A stretch of DNA of 64,000 nucleotides from Typhlomys cinereus (Eukaryota; Chordata; Mammalia; Rodentia; Platacanthomyidae), in contig JALPQD010000087.1 of assembly GCA_023101885.1 (NCBI GenBank), forward strand, positions 4,945,951-5,009,950, written 5' to 3'. Every line of letters begins with the position of its first letter. Position 1 is the stretch's first letter. Position numbers and translations under genes: made by a program. The notes below the pieces were generated by a model. The model was not told where the DNA came from. It made no database searches and saw only the letters and a program-made list of their open reading frames with translations. Shown here in pieces: positions 44,360-56,915 of this stretch.

Positions 44360-44926
44360 TCTTTTTTTTTTTTAAATTATTTATTCATTCATTGGGTGTA
44401 TCAGAGGGCAAATTGTCCCTGTGGAGGACTAAGGGTGACTTCAGGAATCATCCTGGATTGCTTCTACCTCCTTCTTGCTTCCACTTGAGGATTTCCCAGG
44501 CTCCGCCCACCAGGGCTGGAAGTGCAGGCCACCCCCTTTTCTGCCTGGTGTATTTTATGTGGGATCTGGTGTCTGAACTCATGACCTTCTGCTTGTGAGG
44601 CAGAGTCTTTTTTTTTTTAATTTTTTTTATTATTATTATTTATTCAACTGTGTGCATATGCGTGTGTATGTGCTGTGCACGCGTGTCTGTGTGTGTGTAG
44701 AACCACGGACGAATTCGCGAACCACCATGGGCGCCTCCACCTCCTTCACAGGCTCCGCCCTACCAGGACCAGAAGCGCAGGCCGCCCCCGCTTCTGCCTG
44801 GCGTCTATACGTGGGATCTGGATCCAAACTCAGGACCTTCCGCCTGCAAGGCGGAGGCTTAACCCCTGAGCCACTTCTCCAGCCCGTGAGGCAGAGTCTT
44901 AACCCCTGAGCCATCTCTCCAGCCCC
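44360..44926 (-). mobile_element. B2-superfamily SINE, older subfamily, split by a younger SINE
   Basis: The older body ('ggaggactaagggtgacttcaggaatcatcctggattgcttctacctcc...gaactcatgaccttctgcttgtgaggcagagtctt') stops at 44609. It resumes at 44886 with the duplicated gtgaggcagagtctt and its head 'aacccctgagccatctctccagcccc'. Confidence 0.93.
44610..44885 (-). mobile_element. B2-superfamily SINE, young subfamily, nested in the older SINE
   Basis: Antisense copy with A-rich and TG tail (44610-44698) and young body and head ending 'ccacttctccagccc'. A perfect 15-bp target-site duplication (44595-44609 and 44886-44900) falls inside the host SINE. Relative to other young copies it lacks a ~30-bp block near 44742 ('ttgtttactctgccccgggat'). 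Confidence 0.95.
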
Positions 44927-46189
44927 TCCTTATTCTTTCTTATAGAAATTTCAGAATTTCGGGTTTATTGTTGGTTGATTCATTTGGGATTAATTTTTGT
45001 GCAAGGGAAAAGGTAGTATTTAATTTTTTTCTTATACATGTACATCAATTTTCCCAGCATTATTTATTAAATATGCTATTTTTCTATAATATATATATTT
45101 GATACTTTTGTCAAAAATTAAGTGACTCTAAGTGTGTGAACTTATATCTTGGTCCTCTATTCTGGTCCATCGATCGGTATGTCTTTTTGTGCCAGTACCA
45201 TGCTGTCTGTATTATTCTCTCTGTAGTATAGCTTGCAATCTGGTGTGGAGAAACCTTAAGCAGTGTTTTCATCACTCAAGATTGTTTCAGCTAATTGGGG
45301 CCTTTTTTGTTTCCCTGTGAATTTTGAGATTGATTTTTTTCAATTTTTCTGTGAAGAATTGCATAGGAATTTGGATTGGGACTGTACCGAATCTATATAC
45401 TGCCTTTGATAGGATAGTCGTTTTCACAGTGTTAGTCCTTGCGGGCCATGAGCACTGAAGATCTTTCCATCTTCTAGTGTTCTCTTTAATTTCTTTCAAC
45501 AGTGTTCTGTAGTTTTCCTCTGTGTAGATCTCTCACTTCTTTGGTCAAGTTTCTTCCAAGGTCTTTTACTTCTTTTGAGGCTCTGGTGAGTGAGATCAGT
45601 GCACACTTGTTTCTTGCTCAGCTGTTGGTTCCTGGTGTACAGAGAGGCTGCTGATTTTAATACGTTGCCTTTGTAGCTTGCCATTTTATTAGCAGTTTCT
45701 TGGTGGAACCATTGGGATCTCCCAAGTATAGAAGAGAACTTTAACTTCTTCCTTTCTTATTTGGATCCTTTTTATCATCCTTTCTTGCCTTATTGTTCTA
45801 ACTAGAACTTCAACCACAATATTGACCAGGAGTGGTAAGAGTGGACAGCTTTATCTTGTTCCTGATCTAAGTGGGAATGCTTCAAGCTTTCCCCCTTTAG
45901 AATCATTTTGCTTGAGGTTTGTTGTATATATTCCTATTTATTGAGATATGTTCCCTCCTTTCTAGTTTCTGTGGGGTTTTTATTATGAAGGGATGTTGAA
46001 TTTTGTCAAAAGCCTTTTCTGCATCTGTTGAGAGAGATGAGGTTTTGGTCTTTTGAGTCCATTTATATCGTGAATTATATTTATTGATTTATGTATGTTA
46101 AAAATCCTTGCATTTCCAGAATGAACCTGACTTAATCTCATAAATGATCTTTTTGATGTTTTTCCTAGTCTGTTTGCAAGTATTTTATT

Positions 46190-46209
46190 GGGGATTTTTT
46201 TAAAAAAAT

Positions 46210-46246
<37 letters not shown>

Positions 46247-46472
46247 CAGAGGACACTGTATGTCCCTGTGGAGGACCAGGGGTGATTTCAGGAATCATCC
46301 TGGGTTGTTTCTACCTCTTTTTTTGCTTCACACTGGGATTTCCTAGCCCCGCCCACCAGGGGATTGATGTGCAGGCTGCTGCCATTTCTGCCTGGTGTTT
46401 TTATGTGGGACCTGGGATCTGAACTTCTGCTTGTGAGGCAGAGTCTTAACTCCTGAGCTATCTCTCCAGCCT
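46190..46472 (-). mobile_element. B2-superfamily SINE, older subfamily (antisense) in L1
   Basis: TG tract 46214-46244, then 'tccctgtggaggaccaggggtgatttcaggaatcatcctgggttgtttctacctc...ttaactcctgagctatctctccagcc'. L1 sequence continues on both sides. Confidence 0.9.
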
Positions 46473-47640
46473 TGGCCTATAATTTTTTTTGATGTGTCTT
46501 TATTTGGTTTTGGAATCAGAGTAATATTGCTTCACAGAAAAAGTTTGGAAGTGTTCTTTCCATTTCTTTGTTGTGAAATAATTAGAGGAATAGTGGTGTT
46601 GGTTCTTCTATTAAAATCCAGTAGAATTCTATGCTGAGTCCATCCAATCCTGGGCTTTTTGTAGCTAGGAGATTTATAATTACTGTTTTATTTTCATCAC
46701 TTGTTATAGGTCTGTTTAAATTATTTCATCTTGAATTAACTTTGGCAGGTTGTTATGTGTTTAGAAATTAATCCATTTCTTTTAGATTGGCCAGTTTAGT
46801 GGAATATAAATTTTTAGAATATGTCCTTATAATTCTCTGAATTTCTTTGGTATCTGTTGTAATTTCTTCCTTTTCCTTTCTAATTTTATTAATTTGGGCC
46901 TTCTCCCTCTCTTTCTTTTGGTTTCTTTGTCTAAAGGTTTGTCAATCTTGTGTATCTTTATAATTTCATTGATTCTTTGTATTGTCTTTTCCATCCCAAT
47001 TCTTTGATTTCTCTGCAGATCCTGAGTGAGTATTTTTGTGTACTGTTTTTAGAAATGGTTATTCTTGTTTTTATAAAACTTTCAAGTATAACATTAAGTT
47101 ATTTGTTCATGATCCTCTATTTTTTACATATTTAATGCTATAAACTTTCCCTTCAGGGTAGCCTCCATTGTGTATATTGTGTCTTCATTTTCAGTGAACT
47201 CTTGGAATTTCTTGAGTGCTTCTTTTTATTTTTTCCTTGATTCATCCCTCATTCAGAAATGTGTTGTTTAGTTTCCATGAGTTTGAGTGCTTTCTGTTGT
47301 TTCCTTTGTTGTATATATCTACCTTTATTCCATGGTAGTCCTATAGCATACAGGTTGTAATTTCAATTTTCCTGTGTTTGTGGAGGCTGGCTTTGTGGCC
47401 TGGCATATGGTCTGTTTTGGAGACAGTTTCATAGGGTGCTGACAACGTGTATTCTTTGCTGTTTGAGTGGAGTGTTCTGTTGATGTTTGTGAGGTCTGTT
47501 TGCTCTGTGGTTTCATTTCACTTACTGTGTCTCTGGTCAGTTTAGTGAATACGGGTGAGCCTGTTTCATGCATACAAGTTTTTAATTGTAACGTGGTGGA
47601 TTCTTCCCTCTGCTAACAGGTAACCATTTTTATGTTATAG

Positions 47641-49545
47641 AGGTATTCTTAAAACCCACTCATATAGCCATAACTTAAGAGTACAAATTAGGAAAACCAA
47701 TGTCGAATATGCTATGAAGTTAAACATTTTTTAGGAATTATATTGAAATAGTAACTGCCTGAGATAGAAGGGTAGGTAGAGGAAGGAGAATAGAGGAGAA
47801 ATGATATTAAATAAGTGAAAAGAAAAAATAAGAGTGGAGGAGATCACAGTGGAGAGAAGAAAGAACAAAAACAGCCAGAAGCTGGAAACAAAAGAGGGGA
47901 AAAGATTTCCCAGTAGTGAGGAGGAGGAGGCTCAAAATGGAGACAGTGCAGAAGCTTTTCTTAAAAGAGCAGCAGCAAATAAATGAAAAGCTAAAACATG
48001 AAGTTAAAGCATTACCAAGAATATATTGAGACTCTGCTCCCCTTTCCCTTCTCCAGGTCCACCCAGCTGCAGCAATGCTGCCTTCTAGCCTTGTGTTGCA
48101 GGTCTCTGTCACACCGTTCAGGCAGCTGGAATCCCCACTTTTTTGGAATGTCCTAGTTTTGTTGTTGTTGTTTTGTTTTGTCTGTTTTAGTCTTTTTCAC
48201 CAGGTTGCAAGTGGCAGCTTCTAGCTCACCCTCATACTGGGAATTCTTGACCCGATTCCCACTTCATGTTTAGTTATTTTTGTTTTAAAATTTAAACATT
48301 TGAAGCTTCCATGGTTTTGTGTTTTTTTTTTTTTTCTGTGGTGTCTGGTCAGAAGGCCTGTACCTTCTGCTCTCGGCAGGATCTGCTCTCGGCAGGAAGC
48401 TCCATGAATGACCTGGAGTTGGGCTGCAGTGCACACATCTGCTGCCTTTTAATCATTAAGAGAGATACATTTAAAATTCCTTTGATAATTGTGGTTGTGC
48501 AGGTGTTTTTTGCTGGACTCCATTTTTCCTTAATTATTTTAATTCCATGGTTTACTGTTTCTTTGGTTACAATAAATACCAGCCATATTATATTGATGTA
48601 TTTTTCCCATTGTAGATAGTAGCTGTACTTAGGTTTTGCCTTTGTCATTATGTGATTTTGTATGAGCATAATAACGTACCCAGCATTTTTGGATGCTTGC
48701 TACATTTTGTGACATCTTTGTCTTTAGAATATTCTAGAAAAGGATCACATTTGAAACAGCTTCAGGAATTGAAGAAACACTGAAACAAGACACTGTTCAC
48801 GTTAGAGTTTAATTTATTAATACACCTAGCACAGGCCTGTATTAATGTAATGACAGTTTATGTTAGTAAGCATGTCTTACTTTTACAAGAGGACAGTCTA
48901 TATAATTTTCTTTTTTCGTCTGTGATACGCAGTGCTTCTGTCCTCATCTCCATTTCCCTAGTACAGTCACACACTCGTTTTTGTTATAACAGGCAAGAAG
49001 GCCTGTTCCTCCTAGCTCCAAGCAGACACTTTTTCTCTCAACCTGTTTTGACTCTGAGAAAGTCCATCATCCTGTTCCCAACCCCAAATGAAACAGTTAA
49101 ACGTTAGGAGTTCACTGTAGTTAAAACTCCCCAGAGTCTCAACAACTGACTTTTCATCTTCATCTTTAATCACCAACCCAGTATGCTTAAGTGCACAGTG
49201 GGCTTAGACTAAGGCTGCTTCCCGGCATGTTCTTTATTGATTTTTATCTCCAGAATAAGAGCTTTACAAGCTCAGTGCTCTTCGGAGGTCCTACAGAATT
49301 TCAGTTACTGGCACACAATGTTTAAACAAAGCTGGTAGGAGAGTCGATGCCTAGGTAGAAGGCAGACAGGTAAGAGTGGAATTGCTCTATTTGACTGGTT
49401 TGTACTTCACTATGTGGTGCCCCCCACAGCTTTCCCCAAATACTTGTGACAGAACCTGGCTTAGTTCTCTGGAGTAATCATGAGAGAGACTGACTCAAGT
49501 AGGTGAATGTTCTTTCTAGTCAATTCAGAAAGGACAATTGGGTTT
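47641..49545. other. Intron, nothing firm recognised
   Basis: A-rich/GA-rich segment at 47770-47960, otherwise AT-rich. Open frames at 48221-48669 are unsupported. Confidence 0.45.
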
Positions 49546-49547
49546 CC

Positions 49548-49762
49548 CTCCTTCGCTCCCTCCTTCGCTCCCTTCCTTCGCTCCCTCCTTCACTCCCTTC
49601 CTTCCTCCCTTTTTCCTCCCTCCCTCCCTCCCTTCCTTCTTCCTCCTTCCCTCCATGCTCGCTCCCTCCTTCTCTCCTTCTCTCCCTCCCTCCCTTCCTT
49701 CATGCTTCCTCCCTCCTTCCTCCCTCCCTCCCTGCCTCCTTTTCCTTCCCTTCCCTTACTAT
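49548..49762. repeat. CCTT/CCCT-rich polypyrimidine tract
   Basis: About 215 bp almost only C/T with 'tccctccttcgctcccttcc' type repeats. All three forward frames are open over it, an artefact of composition. Confidence 0.95.
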
Positions 49763-50024
49763 GTATATAGTTAGTTCTTTATACTGAAGACTTTAAACCT
49801 TCCTTGTGAGTCTTGATAAAATTTTCAAAGATATTATTATTTTTCCTTCAGCTAAGCTCTCATTCAGGCTGAGTAATCTACCTCCTTTTTCCTTAAGTTT
49901 CTATATGGAAATTTGACAGTCTCTTAGTAACTGGAAAAGTTCTACTACCCAGATGGAGAAACTGAGGCATTAGGAAGTGTGATGTGGAACCTCTGTATGG
50001 AATTCGTTGTGTCAGACTGAATTT

Positions 50025-50272
50025 GTGTGTTCTTTTGTGTGCGTGTGCGTGTGCACATAGGAGGGGATATGCATGGTGTTGAGGACAGGTCACTTCCCAT
50101 CTTGCGGACAGGCCCTCTCACTGTACCACTGACTACCCAGGGGATTCTGTCTCCACCTCCCTAGCACTGGTTCACCTTGCCTGGCTTTTCACATGGGCAC
50201 TGGGGATTTGAACTCATGTTCTCATGCTTGCATGATAAACACTTTACTCATTGAACCTTCTCCCTAGTCCCT
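50025..50272 (-). mobile_element. B4-like SINE (antisense)
   Basis: TG-rich start, 'ggtgttgaggacaggtcacttcccatcttgcgg' and 'ctccacctccctagcactggttcaccttgcctggc'. It ends 'gaactcatgttctcatgcttgcatgataaacactttactcattgaaccttctccctagtccc'. Confidence 0.75.
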
Positions 50273-50444
50273 TCATTTGGGTATTCTTAACAGATTGTGT
50301 ATGGCTTTAAGCACATGTCCTAAAGCAGTTCATAGGCGATAAAAATATTTTTGTCACCCCATCTGTGTACCTGTTTCCATCTCTTTTCAAAGGAACAGTA
50401 GGTATTACCTCACTAATGTTGTGGTTGTTGTATTATTTTTGTTT

Positions 50445-50585
50445 GGTTTTATTTTTTGGTATTTTGAGATAGGAACTTGCTATGTGTCCATGACTGGCCT
50501 CCAACTGGTGATCCTCCTGCTGTAGAATCCCAGTACTGGGATTATACTGGTGGTGTGCACCACCACGCCCACCATAAAAGGGCAC
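50445..50585 (-). mobile_element. B1 SINE (antisense)
   Basis: 'tttgagataggaacttgctatgtgtccatgactggcctccaactggtgatcctcctgctgtagaatcccagtactgggattatactggtggtgtgcaccaccacgccca' is a near full-length reversed B1 monomer. Confidence 0.85.
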
Positions 50586-50589
50586 ATCT

Positions 50590-53500
50590 GGCCACATCTG
50601 ATCATTCCGGTCCTGCAGAGTCTTGGGCCTGTGAGGAGCCTGAAACATGACTTGTATGTGCGTACTAGTCCTGAAAAGTACAATTGCTCATTTCTAACCT
50701 CATCCTCATGCATATTGACATTATTTTTAAAACTTGTAGTCCAAAAGGAAAGGCTAGAAAAATGTATATAAGACATGTTGAATATTCAATTCCTGGTTTT
50801 CTTCAAAACAGAATCATCCAGTAAAATGGTTTAAAATGGTCAGAACATTTGATTGGTATAGTAAGGAAGAGAGAAGTACATGGTAGGATGAGATAGTCCA
50901 CATGATTTTTATGGGTAATTTTGTCTGATAATAAAACATTATATTCCATTTTACAGGGAGGTTTTTCCTGCAAGCCACTACTTAGCCTTGAGCAATCTTA
51001 AAAATGAATGTCTCCATGAGCTACTATCTTTAATAGAGCTGAAGATTTTTTTAAATAAACTTCAAATTTCTGGGTATAGTTTATTTTAATGCTGATGCCT
51101 TTCAAATTTTAACAATAACAGCTGATCCTTTCTGTCCTGTGACTGATGCCTATTAATATTTTTTAAAAAATAATTTACTGGTCTGCTGATTTGGTTAATT
51201 AAAAAAAGGTATATAGTGTCTTATTCTAAAGCATGAGTGGTGGGACAATTAGGAATTTGTGGTGTCTGGATGGCTTGATTGGTGCCATGTCAGTGTTCTT
51301 GTGTCTGATGAGACCCAGAGAGAGTTGGAAAGAATGCTTGTCACTGGTATCCATGGTAACTCCAAGCTACTCTGGAACTCAGAGGCTAGAGTAAGCTACA
51401 GTAATAGGTCTCATTATAAGGCCAAAGGCTATAAAGGTTCAGGCATGTGCTTTTAATTAGTTGCCAAAGTCAGCTAGAACTAGAGAGGGTGCAGTAAAAT
51501 AACACTTTCCATGGTTAGAAATAATAAGGCACGTTTGAACCATAACGATTGCCTCTTCTCTTTCTGGAGAGGAGCAGAGCAGCGAACACTCACAGCAGGG
51601 AGGTTTCTTAATTACACTGTAGACATGGGGTGCACGTTGATGGGGAGACCTGGCCTCACACTGATGAAAATGTAGGTTTGCCTGTCACGTCTCACTTTGC
51701 CCTACACCAGCTATTCAGAACATCACCTTTGGCCTTCCTCGTAGGTACTAAACTGTTAAGGAATGGCTACGTGCATTTATGTTTTAAAAGCAAGTGAGAC
51801 CATTGCCAAAATTCTTACTGTACAGGTATATCAAATTTTCAATCATTTTGGAGCATATTAAATTTGAATGAATTAAAACAGGATCTAGGGAAAGTAGACT
51901 AGCATAATTATTTTCCGTGAGAGTATTATGATGGATAAAAGATTAATAACTCCTTTAAGACAAAATTCTTGAAAGATTGTCTTTTGAGTTGCAATCTGTA
52001 AAGAATAATCTTGTATTGCATTGAGGTTCAACACATTATTTCTTCCTGTTGCTATAGAAACTAATTCTGGTGCAGCTGTGATTGCTAATCAAAATTCTAA
52101 CATACAACCTTTCCCCCACTTAATGCTTCATTTTATTTTTAGTTACAAAATAATAAATTTCAATGACAAGTTCATAACAATGGTCAAAACATTAATGCAA
52201 AGATTTTTTAAATGAGCCTTTTTAAAAAAAATAGATATTTTTATTGACTAGTTTTTTCTGTAAAGAACAAGAAAACAAAGCCTTTGGCTGAATTACAAAG
52301 ATCTCTAATTGCTGTATTGCATCAACATCGTGAAGCACTTAGCTCCTTCATAATCTTCAATTGCTCCTGTTTCAGCATATATTTTTGAAATGTCTGGTTA
52401 TTTGCTGTTGTAAAAAAGAATAAAATGAAGTTCCAGAATGTCTGAAGTCTTTTAACATAAGATGTGAATGAAACACCTTCATTGTTTTATCCTCAGAGTG
52501 CTAAGATCATACCCCTCTTAGTGCTGTATATAAAAGCTGGTTAGCTGCTCTTGTTTGCTCTTGTTTTTATTGGTATATACCCTCCAACAAACCACACTGT
52601 TTACTTTATTCAATATAAATCTAAGCCCAGAACAGAGTTATAGAGTCTTGTCTTTCTTAGACAAACAAAAAAACTTACTGTCAATTTATGGTCTTTTTGT
52701 ATATACTCACACCTCATTAGGGCGAAAACTGTTTCTAGAATTTAATCTTTGGTGTGTTCAGTGGTATCTTAGAGCATAAGTTATTTACACATGCTATATG
52801 TTGCTATTGATTTTATATTCTGACTTATATCAAATAAAGTTGAATTTTATTATTGCAAATTATTGATTTGTTGAGAACTTAGATGTCAAAAAACACTGTT
52901 TTCTTATTATTTCAGTAAAATAAAACATGACAACAGTAAATGGATGTGATTCTATTAATGTCTTTTACATTTCCTCTTCCTGTATGTCTAGAGGTCACTG
53001 GGAATTCATTCCTTAAACCTGATTGTGCCTTGCTTCTTCGTGGTCATCTGACTCTGAGTGAGGCACAGTGAAAGCTGCCATGCTCAGGGTGGACGCCTGG
53101 CGGGCATCTTCACTGGTTGTTAGCACTGCCTACCATTTGCACTCTTCCTAGTGATGGAGCAAGTAAAGCATCACACTTTCAAAGTGTTCTTCTGTTGGGT
53201 AGTTCATAGATGATTTTGGTCCAGTTTCTGCCAACCCTTCACTATCAAAAGAAAGCACATCTCACTGGTCCTCCACGATTCCATTTGTGTGTTTACACCA
53301 CCAAAGGCGTCTTTGATTCTCGTACTGTAGTTAGTACCTGCAGGAAGGGCTGACCACGCTGTGCATTGTCCTTGCTCGTGGTCTTCCTGGGAGCAGAGTT
53401 AAGCTTTGTGACAGCAAAAGTTCCATCTCAGGGACTGTAGGTGGCCCGGAAGTAGCACATACTGGTCCTTTATCTGCTGAAGGTTTTCGTTGTAGACTTT

Positions 53501-53615
53501 GGGAGTACTGAGTCATTTTTTTTCTAGTCAAAGTCTGACATAAGTGTTAATGATATATATGTTAAGAGAGGTTTTTTGTTAGTAGTGTAATTCTCATGCC
53601 ATGAGATTCATTTAT
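50590..53615. other. Long stretch of intron without recognised repeats
   Basis: About 3 kb of AT-rich, apparently single-copy DNA, the longest repeat-poor block of the window. It holds a TATA-like string tatataaaag at 52527 without a supported gene behind it. Confidence 0.5.
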
Positions 53616-53619
53616 TTAT

Positions 53620-54250
53620 TACAGCGAATTCCATAGTTTTAAATAATTTACAGATTTTTATAATCATTAGTACAATCTCAATACCCCAAAAAGAAACCAC
53701 ATACCCACTCTTAGTCAATTCTGAACCATCATTGATTGGTTTGTGTATCGGTTCCACACCTTTCATGGTGTAGAATGATGCAGTAGATGGCTTCATGACT
53801 GGTTCCCGACACTTGGCATGTGCAGGTTCTTCCCTGTTGTGGTATGTGTGGTCCTTCCCTTTTCCTCTGAGAGGCAGTGTGTTTGAGCAGCACCTTCTGT
53901 TTGCCACTGCCTCGCTTGAGGGACACTTGAGTTCTTTCTACTTCTGGCTTCCTGAGTAAGTTGCTATGAATATTTGTGTGCACTGCATTTTGTATATCTT
54001 GAGTAGACACAAGTATAAAAGTAGAAGGATTGCAGGGTTGTCTTGTGTTTAAAACTTTGGCAAGTTGTTTATCAGTGGTTGCTCCATTGTGGGTTCCATC
54101 GCCAGTTCAGGAAGATTCTGGTCTTACACACCTTGACAACACTTCAGCAACACTTTTTTGTATTTTCTTTTAATCACAGGCATTCTAGTGAATGTAAAGT
54201 AATTGATATCTCACCAGTATTGAAGGGAAATTATTTTAAAGTATTGCATA
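53620..54250 (-). mobile_element. Ancient L1 (L1M-type) fragment, antisense
   Basis: Read in reverse it follows an old L1: 'tagtacaatctcaataccccaaaaagaaaccac', 'agttgctatgaatatttgtgtgcac', 'aaagtagaaggattgcagggttg', 'ggcaagttgtttatcagtggttgctccattgtgggttcc', 'cacaccttgacaacacttcagcaac' and 'ggcattctagtgaatgtaaagtaattgatatctca'. Confidence 0.65.
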
Positions 54251-54675
54251 GTATAATCCTCACAATGCTAAGTATTGAGGGACCCAGGTAGAGAATGTTG
54301 GCATAGGGAAGGTATTAATAGTCAGAAACATTTTGCGTTAAGACGGGAAGTGTGCAAATAACAGACTACAAAGCTATCAAGTACTGTATCAGTGTGGCAT
54401 GAAGCACACCTGTCTCAGAGAACTGTAAACAATTGGCATGGCTAATGTGGTATTCAGATTGCATAGAAGCTCAGTGGATTTTGACAGACATGTTAAGATG
54501 GAAGTTATTTGGAAGGCTGAAGCAGAAAGATGACTGTAATTGCAAAGCTATCTTGAGCCACACAGTATGTATGTAGGCTGCAAAGCTCTGTTTCAACAAA
54601 GCAACAAAAAGTTGTATTGATTTTAAAAGTTATTAAATATAGTAAATCTAAATTGTTTTTGCTTTTTGGTTTTAT
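54251..54675. other. Intron with a B1-like fragment
   Basis: 54510-54612 ('ggaaggctgaagcagaaagatgactgtaattgcaaagctatcttgagccacacagtatg...caaagctctgtttcaacaaagcaacaaaaag') resembles the right half of B1 in sense. Confidence 0.5.
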
Positions 54676-54677
54676 GT

Positions 54678-55155
54678 GTAATAGGGCATGTGCATGTGTG
54701 TGCATGAGCATGTGTGCGTGCATGTTATGTCCATGAATGTGTGCATGTATGAGTATGTGAGCATGCGTGTGTGCGTGAATGTGGTATGTTCATGCATCTG
54801 TGTGTGCATGCGTGTGTGTGCACGAGTGTGTGTGCATCGATGAATGTGCGTGTGCATGAGTGTGTGTGCATGCAATTGTGTGTAGAGGCCCACAGTTGAT
54901 TCTGGGAATCATCATAAATCACTCATCATTTTGTTCTTTGAAACAGATTTTTTCATTGTAACCCACAGCTTGCTGAGCGGGCTGGCTACTCTTGCTAGCT
55001 AGCTTTCTGTGAGGATCCTGTTTTCATCTTCTAAGACTAGAATTATAGGAAGAATGCCACATCTAGCATTTATGTGGAATCTAGGGATTTGAATTCTGGG
55101 CTTTCTGCTTACACGACGACATGTTTTATTGCTGAGTCATCTCCTCACTCCCCTA
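54678..55155 (-). mobile_element. B4-like/RSINE element (antisense) with long TG/TGCA tract
   Basis: Degenerate (TG)n with ATGC and GAGC steps fills 54678-54885. The body 'tagaggcccacagttgattctgggaatcatcataaatcactcatc...' follows, with the end 'gggatttgaattctgggctttctgcttacacgacgacatgttttattgctgagtcatctcctcactcccc'. Confidence 0.6.
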
Positions 55156-55377
55156 AGGATTTATTAGTGATATTTTCCTCCAATAATTTAAAGCCTATGT
55201 TGATCATGTATTTATTGTTTGAATTCTGGTTTAATTGTAAAGTTCACTGGTCCAAAATGGACTAAAAGTTATGAGAACATGTGTCCCAAGTGTGACTCTA
55301 GAAATTCTACCAAGTAGATGAACATCTGGTAAGAAAAAAAAAGTTGGTGACTATTTTTGCATAAAATGTTTTACATG

Positions 55378-55645
55378 GGGGCTGGAGAGGTGGCTCAGGG
55401 GTTAAGCCTCTGCCTTGCAGGCAGAAGGTCCTGAGTTCGGATTCTAGACCCCACGTATAGATGCCGGGCGGAAGCAGGGGCGGCCTGCGTTTCCGGTCCT
55501 GGTAGGGTGGAGCCTGTGAATCCCGGGGCAGATTAAACAAGGAGGAGGTGGTCCATGGTGGTTCCGGAATTCGCCCCTGGTTTTATACACACATACATAC
55601 ACACATGCGCACACATGCATACATGCACAATTGAATAAATAATAA
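55378..55645 (+). mobile_element. B2-superfamily SINE, young subfamily
   Basis: Near-consensus sense copy from gggggctggagaggtggctc to the mixed CA/CATG tail and A-rich end. A short deletion in 'ggaggaggtgg(aggcg)tccatgg' distinguishes it. Confidence 0.93.
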
Positions 55646-56005
55646 AAAAAGAAATGTTAAAAAAAAGAAATTGTAGCAGTTGTTAAATCACTAGTGTCTT
55701 TTTAGCCAAAGTTGGATCTCACACAAAGATGCCTGCATCAATCAGTGTTTCTAAGCCCCTAATGTTTGACCACCACAGAGATCATTTTAATTTAAATAAG
55801 TCAATTAGATTGATTGGAACTTAATCCCCACCTGTACTGACCAAGGAGTGAAGCTGCATGATGAGCCTGAGAAGGCTCCAGTGTCTGCAGATCTTCGGAT
55901 GATGAGAATCGTGGAAGAAGCTCATCGCGGATGGTCGGACCTCACCTAGGAGGAGACAGAGCTTCAGTAATGCGGTACTGATAGTTTAAAACATTTCCAC
56001 AAAGA
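55646..56005. other. Intron, nothing recognised
   Basis: AT-rich sequence, with a possible start of the L1 that follows. Confidence 0.4.
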
Positions 56006-56585
56006 AACAGGTTCATACAACTTCATTGATGAGTTTACTGAATGAAGAAGAAATAGTAATTCAGCACAAGCTCTTCTAGAAAGAACTAACAGAATATTTA
56101 TCAAATTGCTTTCTGAGTTTGCAATTCACTTAATAATAAATACAGGTAAGAACCATGTAAGGAAGAAAGAAAACACTCAGTTTTGTGTATGTACCTAGAT
56201 TCAAAAATACTTAAATATTACCAAATTTAATCCACCAACTAAAGATACTGCCCTGAAATGGAATCTGTCTCAGGACTGCAGATTTAGTTCAGCATCAGCA
56301 CTACATTTCTCCAGTTAATAAAATGATAAAGCTGAACGTGACATAGTCCACTCTGCTTGACGACAGCATTAGTCTCCAGCATGAGCGCTTTCCAGCAAGC
56401 CACACCTGTGGCTAAAGATCTAAAGAAGCATAAAAATAACATAAGCCAACACCTTGACCATGAAATAATTGAACTTTTAAATAAAAGCTCCAGAGATTCC
56501 GAAGGAAGAAGTCAAGCCATCTTTATTTGCAGGTGGCATAATTAGAAAGAAATTTCTAGGAAATCTACATTGAACTTTTTACAAT

Positions 56586-56915
56586 ACAGACTGAGTTTCC
56601 TTTATCCAAAAGGCTTGGGACCAAATTGTTTAGACCTTTGGATTTTTTTCAGAAGTGGGATATTTAAATGCACATAATGAAATATCTTAAGAAGAGAATC
56701 TAAATCCAAATGAGATTCGTGTTTCAGATATACCTTATATATAGGGAGTTCTAGGCAGTGTCTATAGTGTGTCTGTGTTTTAACTGTACCTGTCATGTGA
56801 GATAGGTGTGGAATGTATCACATGTGGTATCTTGTTGGCACTTAAAAGTGTTCACAGTTTATAGTATTTCAAATTTTGGTTTCCAGATTAAGAGTGTTAG
56901 CTTGTATTGTCTTTA
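56586..56915. mobile_element. Tc1/mariner-type (Tigger/MER-like) non-autonomous DNA element
   Basis: Both ends are recognisable. The left is 'tacagactgagtttcctttatccaaaaggcttgggaccaaattgtttagacctttggattttttt'. The right is 'gtatttcaaattttggtttccagattaagagtgttagcttgta'. They are imperfect inverted repeats. The middle is a shortened copy of the family interior without coding sequence. Confidence 0.75.

Larger units (their letters stand above)
43655..47640 (-). mobile_element. Older L1, most of ORF2 (antisense), with nested SINEs
   Basis: Minus-strand reading gives decayed ORF2 in order. The endonuclease-side region is near 47325-47573. The motif S-P-G-L-D-G-L-S-I-E-F-Y is at about 46621-46660. 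The later domain is at 45287-45499 ([20 protein letters not shown], then [15 protein letters not shown]). C-terminal parts run to about 43660. Frameshifts and stops are frequent. SINEs interrupt it at 44360-44926 and 46190-46472. It is non-functional but long enough (about 3.1 kb without SINEs) to place in the family with confidence. Confidence 0.85.
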
